From contig NZ_WQNH01000005.1 in assembly GCF_009812055.1 (NCBI RefSeq), positions 47,501-111,500 on the forward strand: a stretch of DNA of 64,000 bases. The letters are read 5' to 3'. The notes beneath the pieces are model-generated. The model searched no databases, had not been told where the DNA came from, and saw only the letters and a list, made by a program, of their open reading frames with translations. The DNA is from Chelativorans xinjiangensis. Lineage in GTDB: Bacteria; Pseudomonadota; Alphaproteobacteria; Rhizobiales; Rhizobiaceae. Shown piece after piece: positions 51,820 to 62,316 of this stretch (positions are counted from its first letter, which is position 1; each line of letters begins with the position of its first letter). A program made the translations under genes and the position numbers.

Positions 51820-54800
51820 TCAATAATCCTTCTCGTAGAAGATGCCGATGCTCGAATCGCCATCGGTGCCGACCGCGCCGCGTGCCTTCAGGTCTTCGGT
51901 GATGTCGAGATTGATGGTGCCGCGCGTGGTGCCGCCGGAACCTGTCTCCACACCGAGATAGACGTTTTCCTGGATGTAGCGGCCGGCGCGCACGCCCACA
52001 TTGCCTTCCTCGTCGGTGATGACGTCGAGTTCGTCGAGGCCGGTCGCGCCTCTGAGCGAGCCCAGAAGCGAGGTCTCGGCGCCGCCGGCAAGCTCGGCCG
52101 CCGCGGCAGCAAGCTGGGCAAGCTGCAGGGGCGACAGCTCGTTCACGCTGCGGTTGAAGATGAGGCGCGCCAGCACCTCGTCCTCCGGCAGCTCCGGCTG
52201 CGAGGAAAAGTGGATCGCAAGGTCGGAGACCCGGCCCCTGACAGTGATGAAGACCGTGATGTCGCGGCGCTGCGAGCGGGCGACGAAGTCGAGCTGCGGG
52301 TCGAGGTCGCCTATCAGGCTCACCGTACCCTCGTCGAAGGTGATGCGCTGGGCGAGGATGGACAACCGCCCGCGGATGAGCTGGAAGCCGCCGATGGGCT
52401 GTACGGAAGTAACCGGCCCTGTCAGCCGCACCGAGCCTCCGAGCTCCGCGTCGAGCCCGCGTCCGCGCACGAAAATGCGCGTCGGCGCGTCAACGGTCAC
52501 GTCCAGGCGCAGCACGCTTGGCCGGCCGCTGGGCACGGGCGTGCCGTCGTCGGCGCGCGCCCGGTGCAGGGTCTGACGTACCGCCGGCGGCGGATCGGCA
52601 TGTTGAACGTCGATCTCGGCACCGCCGCCGCCGAAATGCTCCGGAACGGCAATCTCGACACGGCTCAAGGTGACGTTGCCGGAAAGCAGGGGATCGCGGG
52701 TGAGCGGCCCACTGAGCGTCAGTGCCCCGCTCGCGGTGGCCGTCACCAATTCGCCGTCCGTGTAGCGCGCCTCGTCGAGGCGGATGGCGAGATCGGCCGG
52801 AAAGTTGGCCGCGGCGCTGGTCGAGATCGTGCCTGAGAGGGAGACCGTGCCGCTGCCGGCAAACGCCGCCGAAGCGGAGCGGATGGCAACGGTGTCGCCG
52901 TTGATGCCGGCGTCGACGCGGATGGAGTTCAGCCGCAGATTGGTCATCGGGTCGACGGCGGCAGCATCCGCGATCGACACCGTCCCCCGGATCGCCGGAT
53001 TGGCGAGGCTGCCGCCGACATCCGCTTCGACGATAGCGGTCCCCCTCAGCTGCGCGCCACGGTCGGCCAGGAGGCGGTTTGCAAGCGTCAGAGGGATGTT
53101 TCCCCGAGCGTCCACGGCCAGCCCGCTTCCCGTGAGCGGGACGCGGCCGCTGGCGGAGACGGAAAGGCCGGCCGGGCCGGCGGCCGTCACGTCGCCGAGC
53201 GTCACCACGCCTTGGGCGAAGCGGCCGGAGGCGGCGATATTGAGGGGGGCGGCGCCGAAGGCGGCAAGCGCCCGCGCGGTGAAGGCGCCGGTGCGCAGGT
53301 TGAAATTGGCCCGCGGGTCGGCGAGGCTCCCCGTCACGCGTGCCGAGCCGGTGAGCGTGCCGCCGAGATCCTGGTCGGGCATCCGCGCGTTGAGTAGGGA
53401 GAGGGGGAAGGCCTGAAGCTCGGCATCGAGCGCCAGCGCGCCCTCGCCAAGCGGCACATCGCCGGCAAGCGTGGCCCTCAAGCCTCCGGGGCTCACCACC
53501 TGGGCGTCGACTGTCAGGATCTCGTTGCGGGTCGTGCCGGTGGCATCGACGCTGAGCGAGGCGACGCCGGCTTGGCGAAGGGCTGCCGCGACGATGTTGC
53601 GGCCGGTGAGCGTGAAGGTAGCCTCGGGCGCATCGCGCGTGCCGGAGATGGTGGCTTGCCCGTTCAGCGTTCCGCCGAGCGCCAGGTCGGGGCGGACGGT
53701 GTTGGCGATGGAAAGCGGCACGGCGTCGAGCGACAGCGCCACGTCGAGCGCCCGGCCGATCTCGCCTTCGGCCGTGACCCGGCCGCCGGCGACATCGATC
53801 TCCACGGGCTCGAAGGCGACAGTGTCGCCGCGGACGCTGAGGGAGGCCGGCCGCAGAAGGCGCGCCGATACATCGCCTTGGATGAGGGAGGCTTCTTCGA
53901 GCGAGACCGTGTAGCCGCCCTCCTGCGGCGCAAGTCCGCCGCGAGCGGCGATGTCCGTGCCGTTGGCGAGCGCTGCATCAGCGGAGAAGGCGGTAGCCCC
54001 GCCGCTGGTTTCCGCGGTGGCGTTGAGCCTGGCCACGTCGATGCCGGCGACGGCAAGATCAGCGGCGGTGATCGTTCCTTCGACTGCCGGCACGCCGAAA
54101 AGGTCGGCGACGGTTGCCTCGACGTCGGCGCTTTGCAGCCGGAGCTGCTCGGCCACGATGTCGCGCAGCGTGGCGTTGAGTGCGAGATGCTGCTCGCCCT
54201 CCCTCGGCTCCAGCGAGAGCGCGGCCTCGGCGGCACCGGTCGCCTCCGTCAGGAATAGGGCGGCAGCGGTCGAGATGTCGGCGGCATCAAGGTCGAGCTC
54301 GCCGGTGAAGAGCCCGTCGTTGCCCTGGGCAACGTCACCCGTCAGCCGCGCACCGCCGGCCGTGAAGTCGATGCCGCTCAGGCGGCGCTCTCCGTCCGCC
54401 AGCGCCACCTCCGTTTGCAGGTTCGCGCGCACGCCGTCGAGGAAGGCATCGCCCGTGATGCGCCCGGAGAGCGCTTGGTCCTCAAGCGTTCCTTCAAAGC
54501 CGATCACCGCTTCGGTGAGCTGCTTGTCGAGGAGCCGGCCGTTCGGGACCTGGGCGCGAAGGGAAAGGGCGAGTTCGCCGGCGCTGCCCGTGGCACGGCC
54601 GTTGGCCGTCAAGCGCCCCGCGGCGCGGTCGCTGATGAGCGCGAGATCGGCGATGGCGGCGTTGAAGCGGAAATCGGCCTCTTCGGTGGCGAAGGTGCCG
54701 TCCGCCGTCATCTCGATCTGCTCGTTGGCGACGCGGAAGTTGTCCGCCGTGAAGCCCTCCGTGCTGCGTCCCAGCCGGCCGGTGATGCGGGTCAAGCCGC

Positions 54801-56427
54801 CAAGCAGCGCATCGGCGGCGGGGGTGCCGATGCGAAGCTCATTTGCCCGGCTGTCGAGCGTGAGGTCGAAGGCGCCGCTGATCGGGCGCAGTTCGCCGTC
54901 TGCCGAAAGATCGAGGCTGCCGCCGAGTTCCCGTCCGGCAAGGCCGGAGAAGGGGGCGATGTTTGCCGCCTCCAGGCCGATGTCGCCGCGGAAGGCGAGA
55001 TCGGAGACCTCCCCGGACAGCGTGGCGGTGAATCTGTGCCCGGCAAGCCGGGCGGCGGCAAGCGAAAGCGGCTCGCCAGCGCGCCAGGCGCCGTTGGCGC
55101 TGAGCCGGATGGTCTGGCCGAGGGCTTCGGCGATGTCGGCACGGTCTGCGACGATGCCCTCCAGCGCTCCTTGCAGATCGAAGGTGATGCGGCGTTCGGC
55201 GGGTTCGAAAAGGTTGGCAGCCTCGCCGCCAATGGTGAGATTGGTGTTCCCGGCGGCGAAGCCGCCGCTCTGCAGGTCGTCGATGTCGAGCACCGCCTGC
55301 CAGTCCTCCCCCGTCTCGCCGTAGCTGGCGGTCAGCCTTGCCGAGCGGACATAGGACTGGCCGCCGCTTACCGGCAGCAAAACCCGCTCGCCCTGCGGGT
55401 CGGCGATGCCGGCATCGAGCGAAAGCCTGGTCAGGAAGCCATCGCTCGCCGTCTCGGCGGAGGCTTCGAGTTCCAGGGCGGCGCTGGAGAGGCTGAAGGC
55501 TTCGAGCGACACGCCGCCGCCGCTTCTGGCGACGCCCGAGGCCTGCAGCGTGGTCTCGTCACCGAAGAAGGCGCGGAAGCGGGCAGGGACCAGCCTCACG
55601 ATGGGGCCGCCGACATCGACCGTGAAGCCGATGCCTTCCTGCCGTTCGCGGAACCGAGCCATGCCGGAAAGGGCGGGTTGCCCGGCGGCGGCGAGCGAAA
55701 GCGACAGGTCGAGATTCTCCACCGGGCCGGCGCCGGCCAGCGTAAGAGAGAGCGGCGGGCGGCCTTCGATGTTGAGCACGTTGGCCACGACGCCGTTCTG
55801 CGGTTCCACCAGCGCCAGGTCGAGATTGAGCTCGCCCGTGTCGTTGGCATAAGCCGCCGTCAGCGAAAGATGTCCGCCGGGGCCGTCCAGGCGCTCGATC
55901 TCGAGCGCCGTGTCGAGCGAGCCCCCTTCCAGTCGCAGCCGGCCTTCGGTGGATATGACGGATTCGAGGCCGAAGACATCCCTGCCGAAGGAGATACTGG
56001 GAACTTCGAGCTGCGCGAGATTGATGGCAATCGGCAGCTCCGGAACGGCAAAGGAGCGTGCCTCGGGCGACGGCAGGCCTTCGGCGGACAGCGGGCGGCG
56101 GATGACCTCGATGGAATCGGCGGCAAGCCGCCCGATCTCCAGCTGCTGGCGCAGGATGAGGGCAGTGCGGCTCCATTCGATGGAAGCGTTTTCTATGCGC
56201 AGCCACACGCCCTCGCGGTCGGCGACGGTAATTTCGGCAATGGAAGCTTGAGAGGAAAGGGCGCCTTGGATGCCGCGGATGTGGATGCGGCGGTTGGGCG
56301 TGGAAATCCGGTTCTCGATGAAGGAGAGGAAGAGCGAGCGCTCCTCGTCCGGGCTTTGCGCGGCATCCTGCGCAGCTGCCGGAAGGGCCGCGAAAAAAAG
56401 GAGAAGAGCGAGCAGAAGCCGGGTCAA
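51820..56427 (-). CDS. tamB: Translocation and assembly module protein TamB
   Basis: The 1535-residue protein begins with a short hydrophobic export segment (MTRLLLALLLFFAALPAAAQ). Beyond it are long arrays of beta-rich AsmA/TamB repeats and the conserved C-terminal DUF490 domain (EDEVLARLIFNRSVNELSPL, ending GDSSIGIFYEKDY). The length is typical for alphaproteobacteria. TamB bridges the periplasm and works with TamA in outer-membrane assembly or lipid transport. Its ATG overlaps the tamA stop as ATGA (56424-56427). Annotation as signal peptide or N-terminal anchor is uncertain. Confidence 0.95.
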   Translation of the reverse strand: MTRLLLALLLFFAALPAAAQDAAQSPDEERSLFLSFIENRISTPNRRIHIRGIQGALSSQASIAEITVADREGVWLRIENASIEWSRTALILRQQLEIGRLAADSIEVIRRPLSAEGLPSPEARSFAVPELPIAINLAQLEVPSISFGRDVFGLESVISTEGRLRLEGGSLDTALEIERLDGPGGHLSLTAAYANDTGELNLDLALVEPQNGVVANVLNIEGRPPLSLTLAGAGPVENLDLSLSLAAAGQPALSGMARFRERQEGIGFTVDVGGPIVRLVPARFRAFFGDETTLQASGVARSGGGVSLEAFSLSSAALELEASAETASDGFLTRLSLDAGIADPQGERVLLPVSGGQSYVRSARLTASYGETGEDWQAVLDIDDLQSGGFAAGNTNLTIGGEAANLFEPAERRITFDLQGALEGIVADRADIAEALGQTIRLSANGAWRAGEPLSLAAARLAGHRFTATLSGEVSDLAFRGDIGLEAANIAPFSGLAGRELGGSLDLSADGELRPISGAFDLTLDSRANELRIGTPAADALLGGLTRITGRLGRSTEGFTADNFRVANEQIEMTADGTFATEEADFRFNAAIADLALISDRAAGRLTANGRATGSAGELALSLRAQVPNGRLLDKQLTEAVIGFEGTLEDQALSGRITGDAFLDGVRANLQTEVALADGERRLSGIDFTAGGARLTGDVAQGNDGLFTGELDLDAADISTAAALFLTEATGAAEAALSLEPREGEQHLALNATLRDIVAEQLRLQSADVEATVADLFGVPAVEGTITAADLAVAGIDVARLNATAETSGGATAFSADAALANGTDIAARGGLAPQEGGYTVSLEEASLIQGDVSARLLRPASLSVRGDTVAFEPVEIDVAGGRVTAEGEIGRALDVALSLDAVPLSIANTVRPDLALGGTLNGQATISGTRDAPEATFTLTGRNIVAAALRQAGVASLSVDATGTTRNEILTVDAQVVSPGGLRATLAGDVPLGEGALALDAELQAFPLSLLNARMPDQDLGGTLTGSARVTGSLADPRANFNLRTGAFTARALAAFGAAPLNIAASGRFAQGVVTLGDVTAAGPAGLSVSASGRVPLTGSGLAVDARGNIPLTLANRLLADRGAQLRGTAIVEADVGGSLANPAIRGTVSIADAAAVDPMTNLRLNSIRVDAGINGDTVAIRSASAAFAGSGTVSLSGTISTSAAANFPADLAIRLDEARYTDGELVTATASGALTLSGPLTRDPLLSGNVTLSRVEIAVPEHFGGGGAEIDVQHADPPPAVRQTLHRARADDGTPVPSGRPSVLRLDVTVDAPTRIFVRGRGLDAELGGSVRLTGPVTSVQPIGGFQLIRGRLSILAQRITFDEGTVSLIGDLDPQLDFVARSQRRDITVFITVRGRVSDLAIHFSSQPELPEDEVLARLIFNRSVNELSPLQLAQLAAAAAELAGGAETSLLGSLRGATGLDELDVITDEEGNVGVRAGRYIQENVYLGVETGSGGTTRGTINLDITEDLKARGAVGTDGDSSIGIFYEKDY

Positions 56428-58352
56428 AACGCCTGTCCTATTCCAACATAAAGAGCCGCGCTCGGGTCGTCCGGTCCCCGATCCAGCGGTACGGCGACGT
56501 CGAGCCGGATGGGGCCGAAACCGGTCTGATAGCGCAAGCCCGCGCCGACGCCGATGCGCAGGTCTTCGGAGAAATCGGGGAAGGCCTCGGCGCCCACATA
56601 GCCCGCGTCGACGAAGCCGACGACGCCGATGTTCCGCGTCACGCGCACGCGCAGTTCGGCCGAGCCTTCAATGAGCGAGCGGCCGCCGGCAACGCCATCC
56701 GGTATCTCGACGCCGATGCTGCGGTAGGCGTAGCCGCGCACGGAACCGCCGCCGCCGGCGAAGAACAGCTTGTCCGGCGGCGTTTCGGCGACCGGCGGGT
56801 CGAGCAGCGCGCCCACTTTGGCGCGGCCGGCCACGACGAAGCGGCTTTCGGAATCGAGGCTGTAATAGGCGCGCGCCTCGGCAATGATGCGAGCGGCGGC
56901 GTTGCCGTAGTTGAACTCGTAATAGGGCTCCAGGGTGAGTTCGGCGAAGATGCCTCTCGTGGCATCAGTCGGGTTGTCGCGCGTGTCGTAGGTGATACCG
57001 CCCAGAACGCCGGCGGTGACAAAGTCGCGGGTGCCGAAATCGTCCTCGAATTGGGCATAACCACCGGTGGCGAATAAGCGGGCCGATAATTCGTCCGAGA
57101 AACGGTGCGCAAAACCGATCTCGCCGGAAACGCCGGTGCGCGTATAGGTGTCGAGCACCTCGCGGTCGCCGAAGACGGACGCGACGAAATCGGTATCGGG
57201 CGTATAGATGCCGGGCTTGGTGAAGGTGGCGCCCACGCGATAGGTAAGCTCCGCCGGATCGATGGTCTCGCCGATGCCGGCGACCTTGCCCTCTATGCGC
57301 AGGCGCTCGGCGCGGCCGAACAGGTTGCGGTGCAGCCAGAAGGCCTCCAGCCCGAAGCCGTCGATGGTGGAATAGGAGCCGCCGACGCCGAAGCGGCGCG
57401 GCAGGCGTTCCTGCACGATCACCTGGATGGGCAGGCTTCCGTCGGGCCCGATCTCTTCGGCCTCATCGATGCGCGCGGCGCGGAAGACCTCGAGCCGGGT
57501 GAGGCGCTCGCTCGCCTTCTCCAGGTCGTCCGGGTCGTACTCGGTGCCGGGCGCGATCCCCGTCTGGCGGGCGACGAAGGCGGCGTCCATGCGCTCCGTG
57601 CCGCTGACCGAGACCGGGCCGAAGACGGCATGCGCGCCAGGCTCGACGACGAGCGTGGCGTCGATGGTCTCCGTGTCGTGGGCGGCGACGATGCGGCGTT
57701 CGACAACTTCCGACTTGGCGTAGCCCTGCTGCCGCCAGGCCTCCACGGCCAGGCGTCCGGCGCGGATGATGGTGGTGCTTGGGGCGGGCTCGCCGGCGCG
57801 GTAGCCTTCATGCGCGGGGTCGGCCACCACATCCTTTCTGTTGCTGGCCGGCGGCGCCTGGTTGACGATCCTGGCGTCCGCGAAACGGAAGAGGGGGCCG
57901 GGAGCGACGGCGATGCGCACTGCAGCGGGGCTTGCAAATTCGGCGTCGGGCTGAAGACCGTCGACTTCGCGGCCGTCGATGGTGATGGAGATGGTGCCGC
58001 CATAGCGCGCCTGGGCATAGAGCGCGTTCAAAAGCCTGCGGTAGTCGCCGCGCGCCTTGACGAGAAGGCCGGCCGCACCCGACGCCGGCTCCTCCCGGTC
58101 GGTCCACAGGTTCGAGGCGCCCTTCAGCGCCTTTTCGATATCGTCCTCGTCGCCGGCAACGACGAACTCCACCTCATAGGGTTGCGGCGTGCCGATGACA
58201 TCTTCTTCTTCGCCGGCATCCTGTCGCTCGAAAAGCCGCAGGCCGAAAATCTCCACCGCTGCCGCCGGATGAGGCGCGGCAACGAGCACGGCGCAAAGGG
58301 CGGCCGCGCACGGGCGCAGAAAGCGTCGAGCCTCGGCGGTGCGGTTCCCCAA
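56424..58352 (-). CDS. tamA: Outer-membrane assembly protein TamA (Omp85/BamA family)
   Basis: The 642-residue precursor has an export signal (about residues 14-32, ending ALA/HPAAA-like). POTRA domains follow to about residue 290 and include VVEPGAHAVFGPVSVSGTER and EYDPDDLEKASERLTRLEVF. The C-terminal 16-stranded barrel contains GGGGSVRGYAYRSIGVEIPD, the Omp85 loop with the R-G-[FY] motif, and ends in Phe (LYVGIGQAF). It sits in the outer membrane and acts with TamB, encoded immediately downstream with a 4-bp overlap. Confidence 0.95.
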   Translation of the reverse strand: MGNRTAEARRFLRPCAAALCAVLVAAPHPAAAVEIFGLRLFERQDAGEEEDVIGTPQPYEVEFVVAGDEDDIEKALKGASNLWTDREEPASGAAGLLVKARGDYRRLLNALYAQARYGGTISITIDGREVDGLQPDAEFASPAAVRIAVAPGPLFRFADARIVNQAPPASNRKDVVADPAHEGYRAGEPAPSTTIIRAGRLAVEAWRQQGYAKSEVVERRIVAAHDTETIDATLVVEPGAHAVFGPVSVSGTERMDAAFVARQTGIAPGTEYDPDDLEKASERLTRLEVFRAARIDEAEEIGPDGSLPIQVIVQERLPRRFGVGGSYSTIDGFGLEAFWLHRNLFGRAERLRIEGKVAGIGETIDPAELTYRVGATFTKPGIYTPDTDFVASVFGDREVLDTYTRTGVSGEIGFAHRFSDELSARLFATGGYAQFEDDFGTRDFVTAGVLGGITYDTRDNPTDATRGIFAELTLEPYYEFNYGNAAARIIAEARAYYSLDSESRFVVAGRAKVGALLDPPVAETPPDKLFFAGGGGSVRGYAYRSIGVEIPDGVAGGRSLIEGSAELRVRVTRNIGVVGFVDAGYVGAEAFPDFSEDLRIGVGAGLRYQTGFGPIRLDVAVPLDRGPDDPSAALYVGIGQAF

Positions 58353-58741
58353 AATCCCTCCCGGCGGCTTAACACGGAACGAGCCGCCTTCTCGAATATC
58401 CGTCCGCCGCGCCGGTGCGACCTGTGATCGCGCGCACGGGTTGGCCTCAAAAGCCCCGCCCTGGCAATGACCTAGCCTAGTATGCAGGGCTTGTCCAACC
58501 GGTCCAATAAGACATTTTTACGGTTCCTGGGAGGACTGTGATAGCCGGAGGTTGCCGCGAGGAGAACTATTGTCCGGCATCGCGGCGCTGCAGATCGGCT
58601 GCGCGCTCTTCTGCAGCGGACAATCCGCGACAGGAACGATGCGCGGTCGCCCGGCGTTGCGCCAGTGGCGTTGCCCGGTGGGCAAACCGCGCAAAGGCTC
58701 TTATCCTTCCGGCATGGCAGACGGGCGAACAGGGACAAGCG
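58353..58741. other. Divergent regulatory region between tamA and the thiolase gene
   Basis: This 389-bp gap has no supportable gene. It contains TTGTCCAACCGGTCCAATAA near 58490, with the near-repeat GTCCAAC/GTCCAAT, which could be a regulator site for the fad operon. No terminator was identified. Confidence 0.35.
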
Positions 58742-60130
58742 ATGGCTGAGGCACCCAAGACGAAACCAACCCAACGGCGCAGAAGCCCGCGCCGCACATC
58801 CACCGCGAAACCCGCAACGCGCGGCCGCTCCAGTGCGCCGCAGGACCGGGGCCGGCCGGTCTATCTGATCGACGGCGCGCGCACGCCCTTTCTGCGGGCA
58901 CGCGGCAAGCCCGGGCCATTCACGCCGGTCGACCTTGCCGTGCAATGCGGCCGGCCGCTGCTCGCGCGCCAGCCTTTCGCGGCCGAGGACTTCGATTTCG
59001 TCATCCTCGGCTGCGTGAACGTTATCGCCGACGAGATGAACCCGGCGCGGGTGGCCGCCCTCCGGCTCGGAATGGGCGAGGCCATGCGGGCGTTCAGCGT
59101 GCAGATCAACTGCGGCTCGGGCATGCTGTCCATCGACAACGGTTTCCGGCTTATCGAGGCGGGCAAGGCCGACCTCGTCCTTGCCGGTGGTGCGGAGGCG
59201 CTGTCGTATGCGCCGCTGGTGCTGTCGAGCAAGGCCGCGGCCTGGTTCGGCCGTTTTGCCATGGCCAAGACGGCGTGGGAGCGGGCGGCGGCCATCGGCG
59301 CCTTCCGGCCGGATATGGCAAAGCCGGTCATCGGCCTCGAACGGGGGCTGACGGACCCCGTCACCGACCTTAACATGGGCCAGACGGCGGAGGTCATCGG
59401 CCATATATTCGGCATTGCGCGCGAGGCGGCGGATGCCTACGCGCTGGAAAGCCATCGGAGGCTGGCGCGGGCACAGGCGGAGGGCCATCTCAAAGGTGAG
59501 GTCATCGCCTCGGTCGCCCGCGACGGCACGCTTTATGACCATGACGACGGCGTGCGTCCCGACACCTCGATGGAAAAGCTGGCCAAGCTCAAGCCGGCGT
59601 TCGAGAAGCCCTACGGCGAGGTGACACCCGGCAATTCCTCGCAGATCACCGACGGCGCGAGCTGGGTGGTGCTGGCGTCGGAAGAGGCGGTGAAGAAGCA
59701 CAAGCTTGAGCCGCTGGCGCGCATCGTCGACAGCGAGTGGGCGGCCCTCGACCCCTCGATCATGGGGCTGGGGCCGACATTGTGCTGCACCGCCCTGACC
59801 AAGCGGCGGGGGCTTGCCCGCGAGGATATCGACCTTTGGGAACTCAACGAGGCCTTCGCCGCGCAGGTGCTCGCCTGCCTCGCAGCCTGGGAAGACGAGG
59901 AATACTGCCGCAAGGTACTGGGCCTCGATGCACCCTACGGCGCTATCCCCCGCGACCGGCTCAACGTCGACGGCGGCGCGATCAGCCTCGGCCATCCCGT
60001 CGGCACGAGCGGAAACCGCATCGTGCTGCACCTCGTCAACGCCATGCGGCGCCTCGACCTCAAGCGCGGCATGGCCACCGAGTGCATCGGCGGCGGGCAG
60101 GGCGGGGCCATGCTTCTGGAGGTGGTGTGA
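58742..60130 (+). CDS. Acetyl-CoA C-acyltransferase (thiolase), FadA/FadI-like
   Basis: From ATG 58742 the product is 462 residues. An unusual basic, low-complexity N-terminal stretch of about 38 residues (MAEAPKTKPTQRRRSPRRTS...) precedes the thiolase fold, which starts at PVYLIDGARTPFLRARGK. The acylated Cys is in VQINCGSGMLSIDNG. The catalytic His motifs are NEAFAAQVLA and GGAISLGHPVGTSGNRIVLH, with Cys in ATECIGGGQGGAM. It cleaves 3-ketoacyl-CoA in beta-oxidation. Its stop overlaps the next ATG (TGATG), coupling it with the multifunctional partner. Confidence 0.93.
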   Translation: MAEAPKTKPTQRRRSPRRTSTAKPATRGRSSAPQDRGRPVYLIDGARTPFLRARGKPGPFTPVDLAVQCGRPLLARQPFAAEDFDFVILGCVNVIADEMNPARVAALRLGMGEAMRAFSVQINCGSGMLSIDNGFRLIEAGKADLVLAGGAEALSYAPLVLSSKAAAWFGRFAMAKTAWERAAAIGAFRPDMAKPVIGLERGLTDPVTDLNMGQTAEVIGHIFGIAREAADAYALESHRRLARAQAEGHLKGEVIASVARDGTLYDHDDGVRPDTSMEKLAKLKPAFEKPYGEVTPGNSSQITDGASWVVLASEEAVKKHKLEPLARIVDSEWAALDPSIMGLGPTLCCTALTKRRGLAREDIDLWELNEAFAAQVLACLAAWEDEEYCRKVLGLDAPYGAIPRDRLNVDGGAISLGHPVGTSGNRIVLHLVNAMRRLDLKRGMATECIGGGQGGAMLLEVV

Positions 60131-62247
60131 TGGCTGTCTCGAAGAGCGTCTGGAAGGTGCTGGAGCCGCGCAACATGGAGCTTGGGCCGCGCGAGGGGAA
60201 CAAGGCACTCACCCATTGGCGCTATGCCAAGGACGAGGACGGCATCGTCTGGCTCTTGCTCGACCGGGCCGGGGAGAGCGCCAATACGCTGTCGGAAGCA
60301 GTGATGAGCGAACTCGACACGGTGCTCGCCGAGGTGCAGGGCATGGGTGCCAGGGGCCTGGTCGTCCGCTCGGCCAAGGAGGGCGGTTTCATCGCCGGTG
60401 CCGACATCCGCGACTTTCGCGGTGTGAGGGATGTGGGCGAAGTGGAGGCGCGCATGCGCCGGGCGCACGAGATCGTCGACCGGCTGGCGGGCTTGCCGAT
60501 GCCGACGGTCGCCGTCGTCCACGGCCATTGCCTGGGCGGCGGACTGGAGCTGGCGCTCGCCTGCAAGCACCGCATCGCCGTCGCCGGTGCCAGTTTCGGC
60601 TTCCCCGAAATCCTGCTCGGCCTGCATCCGGGCCTCGGCGGCACCTTCCGCCTGCCGGCGCTGATCGACCCCGTCGAGGCGATGACCATGATGCTGACGG
60701 GCCGCACCGTGCACACGAAGAAGGCGAAGGCTCTCGGGCTGGTCGACGCGGTGGTGGAAGAGCGGCATGTGAGGAATGCCATCCATGCCGCGGTGGCGGG
60801 CGAAATGAAGCCTTCGCGCCCCGGCCTGAAGGGAACCATGTTCGGCCTCGGCGCGGCACGCCGCATGGCGGCAAAGCGCATGCGTGCGGAGGCTGAGAAG
60901 AAGGCGCCGAAGAAGCACTATCCTGCACCCTACCGCCTTATCGGCCTGTGGGAAGAGCACGGCGACGACAGCCGCGCCATGCGGAAGGCGGAGATACGCT
61001 CGTTCTCGGAGCTTCTCATCAGTGAGACCGCACAGAACTTGATGCGCGTCTTTTTCCTGCGCGAGGGGCTGAAGCGGCACGGCAGAGGGGAAAGCGGTAT
61101 TCGACGGGTACATGTCATCGGTGCCGGCACCATGGGTGGCGACATCGCCGCCTGGTGCGCGGCGCGCGGGCTCGCCGTCAGCCTGACGGATCTCGATCCC
61201 AAGGCCATCGCCGGCGCTGTCGGGCGTGCCGCCGCCTTCTACGACAAGGGGCTTCACTCCACCCTCGACCGGCGTGATGCGCTCGACCGGCTGATGCCGG
61301 ATTTCGAGGGCGACGGCATCGCCAGGGCGGATCTGGTTATCGAGGCGGTAGCGGAGAAGGCGGAGGTGAAGCGCAAGGTCTTCGAGGCCATCGCACCGCG
61401 CAAGAAGAAGGATGCCATCCTCGCCACCAACACCTCCAGCATCCCGCTCGAGACGCTGCGTGAAGGCCTGCCGTTCCCCGACCGGTTCCTCGGTCTGCAT
61501 TTCTTCAATCCGGTAACGCGCATGGAGCTTGTCGAGGTCGTCGCCCATGACCAGGCAAGCGAAAAGGCCCTGGCGCGGGCGCGCGCCTTCTGCGGCGCCA
61601 TTTCCCGCCTGCCGGCGCCGGTCAAGAGCGCTCCGGGTTTCCTCGTCAACCGTGCGCTGACGCCGTATCTCGTGGAAGCCCTCACGATGTTCGACGAGGG
61701 CGTACCCAAGGAGTCGATCGACGAGGCGGCGAAGGATTTCGGCATGCCGATGGGGCCGATCGCGCTTGCCGACCGGGTAGGGCTCGACATCTGCCTGGAG
61801 GTGGCGCGCATGCTGAAGGAACGCCTGGACGACCCGATGCCGGAGGTGCCTGGCTGGCTGGTAAAGAAGGTTGAAGCGGGCGAGACGGGACGCAAGGCGG
61901 GCAAGGGGCTTTATACCTATGACGAGAAGGGCAGGCCGAAGGGCGAGGAGGTGAAGGTGGCCGAAGGCGAGGAGGCGCCGCGGGCCGATGCCGAGATGGC
62001 CGACCGGCTGGTGTTGCCCATGCTCAACACGCTGGTGCGCTGCCTGCGCGAAGGGGTCGTAGCGGACGAGGAGACGGTCGACGGAGCGATGATCTTCGCC
62101 ACCGGTTTCGCGCCGTTCCGCGGTGGTCCGCTCTACTATGCGCGCAAGCGCGGGGCTGAGGAGGTTGTCGCGGCGCTGCGGCAACTGGAGGAGAGGCACG
62201 GAGCCCGGTTTGCGCCCGATGCAGGATGGGACATGCTGAAAGAGTAA
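60130..62247 (+). CDS. Multifunctional fatty-acid oxidation alpha subunit (enoyl-CoA hydratase / 3-hydroxyacyl-CoA dehydrogenase), FadB/FadJ-like
   Basis: The 705-residue protein starts at ATG 60130 (MAVSKSVWKVLEPRNMELGP). The N-terminal crotonase domain has GGFIAGADIRDF and GHCLGGGLELALACKHRIAV, with the catalytic Glu in FPEILLGLHPGLGGT. The dehydrogenase half has the NAD loop VHVIGAGTMGGDIAAW, the catalytic HFFNPVTRMELVEVV, and C-terminal 3HCDH repeats (GFLVNRALTPYLVEAL, FGMPMGPIALADRVG). It performs hydration and oxidation steps of beta-oxidation and is coupled to the thiolase gene. Confidence 0.95.
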   Translation: MAVSKSVWKVLEPRNMELGPREGNKALTHWRYAKDEDGIVWLLLDRAGESANTLSEAVMSELDTVLAEVQGMGARGLVVRSAKEGGFIAGADIRDFRGVRDVGEVEARMRRAHEIVDRLAGLPMPTVAVVHGHCLGGGLELALACKHRIAVAGASFGFPEILLGLHPGLGGTFRLPALIDPVEAMTMMLTGRTVHTKKAKALGLVDAVVEERHVRNAIHAAVAGEMKPSRPGLKGTMFGLGAARRMAAKRMRAEAEKKAPKKHYPAPYRLIGLWEEHGDDSRAMRKAEIRSFSELLISETAQNLMRVFFLREGLKRHGRGESGIRRVHVIGAGTMGGDIAAWCAARGLAVSLTDLDPKAIAGAVGRAAAFYDKGLHSTLDRRDALDRLMPDFEGDGIARADLVIEAVAEKAEVKRKVFEAIAPRKKKDAILATNTSSIPLETLREGLPFPDRFLGLHFFNPVTRMELVEVVAHDQASEKALARARAFCGAISRLPAPVKSAPGFLVNRALTPYLVEALTMFDEGVPKESIDEAAKDFGMPMGPIALADRVGLDICLEVARMLKERLDDPMPEVPGWLVKKVEAGETGRKAGKGLYTYDEKGRPKGEEVKVAEGEEAPRADAEMADRLVLPMLNTLVRCLREGVVADEETVDGAMIFATGFAPFRGGPLYYARKRGAEEVVAALRQLEERHGARFAPDAGWDMLKE

Positions 62248-62316
62248 CGTTCAGGCGCAACCGGGAACCTTTGTGCGCGTCGTCCGCTTTATGCAGGAAC
62301 AGCACAGGAGGCGACG

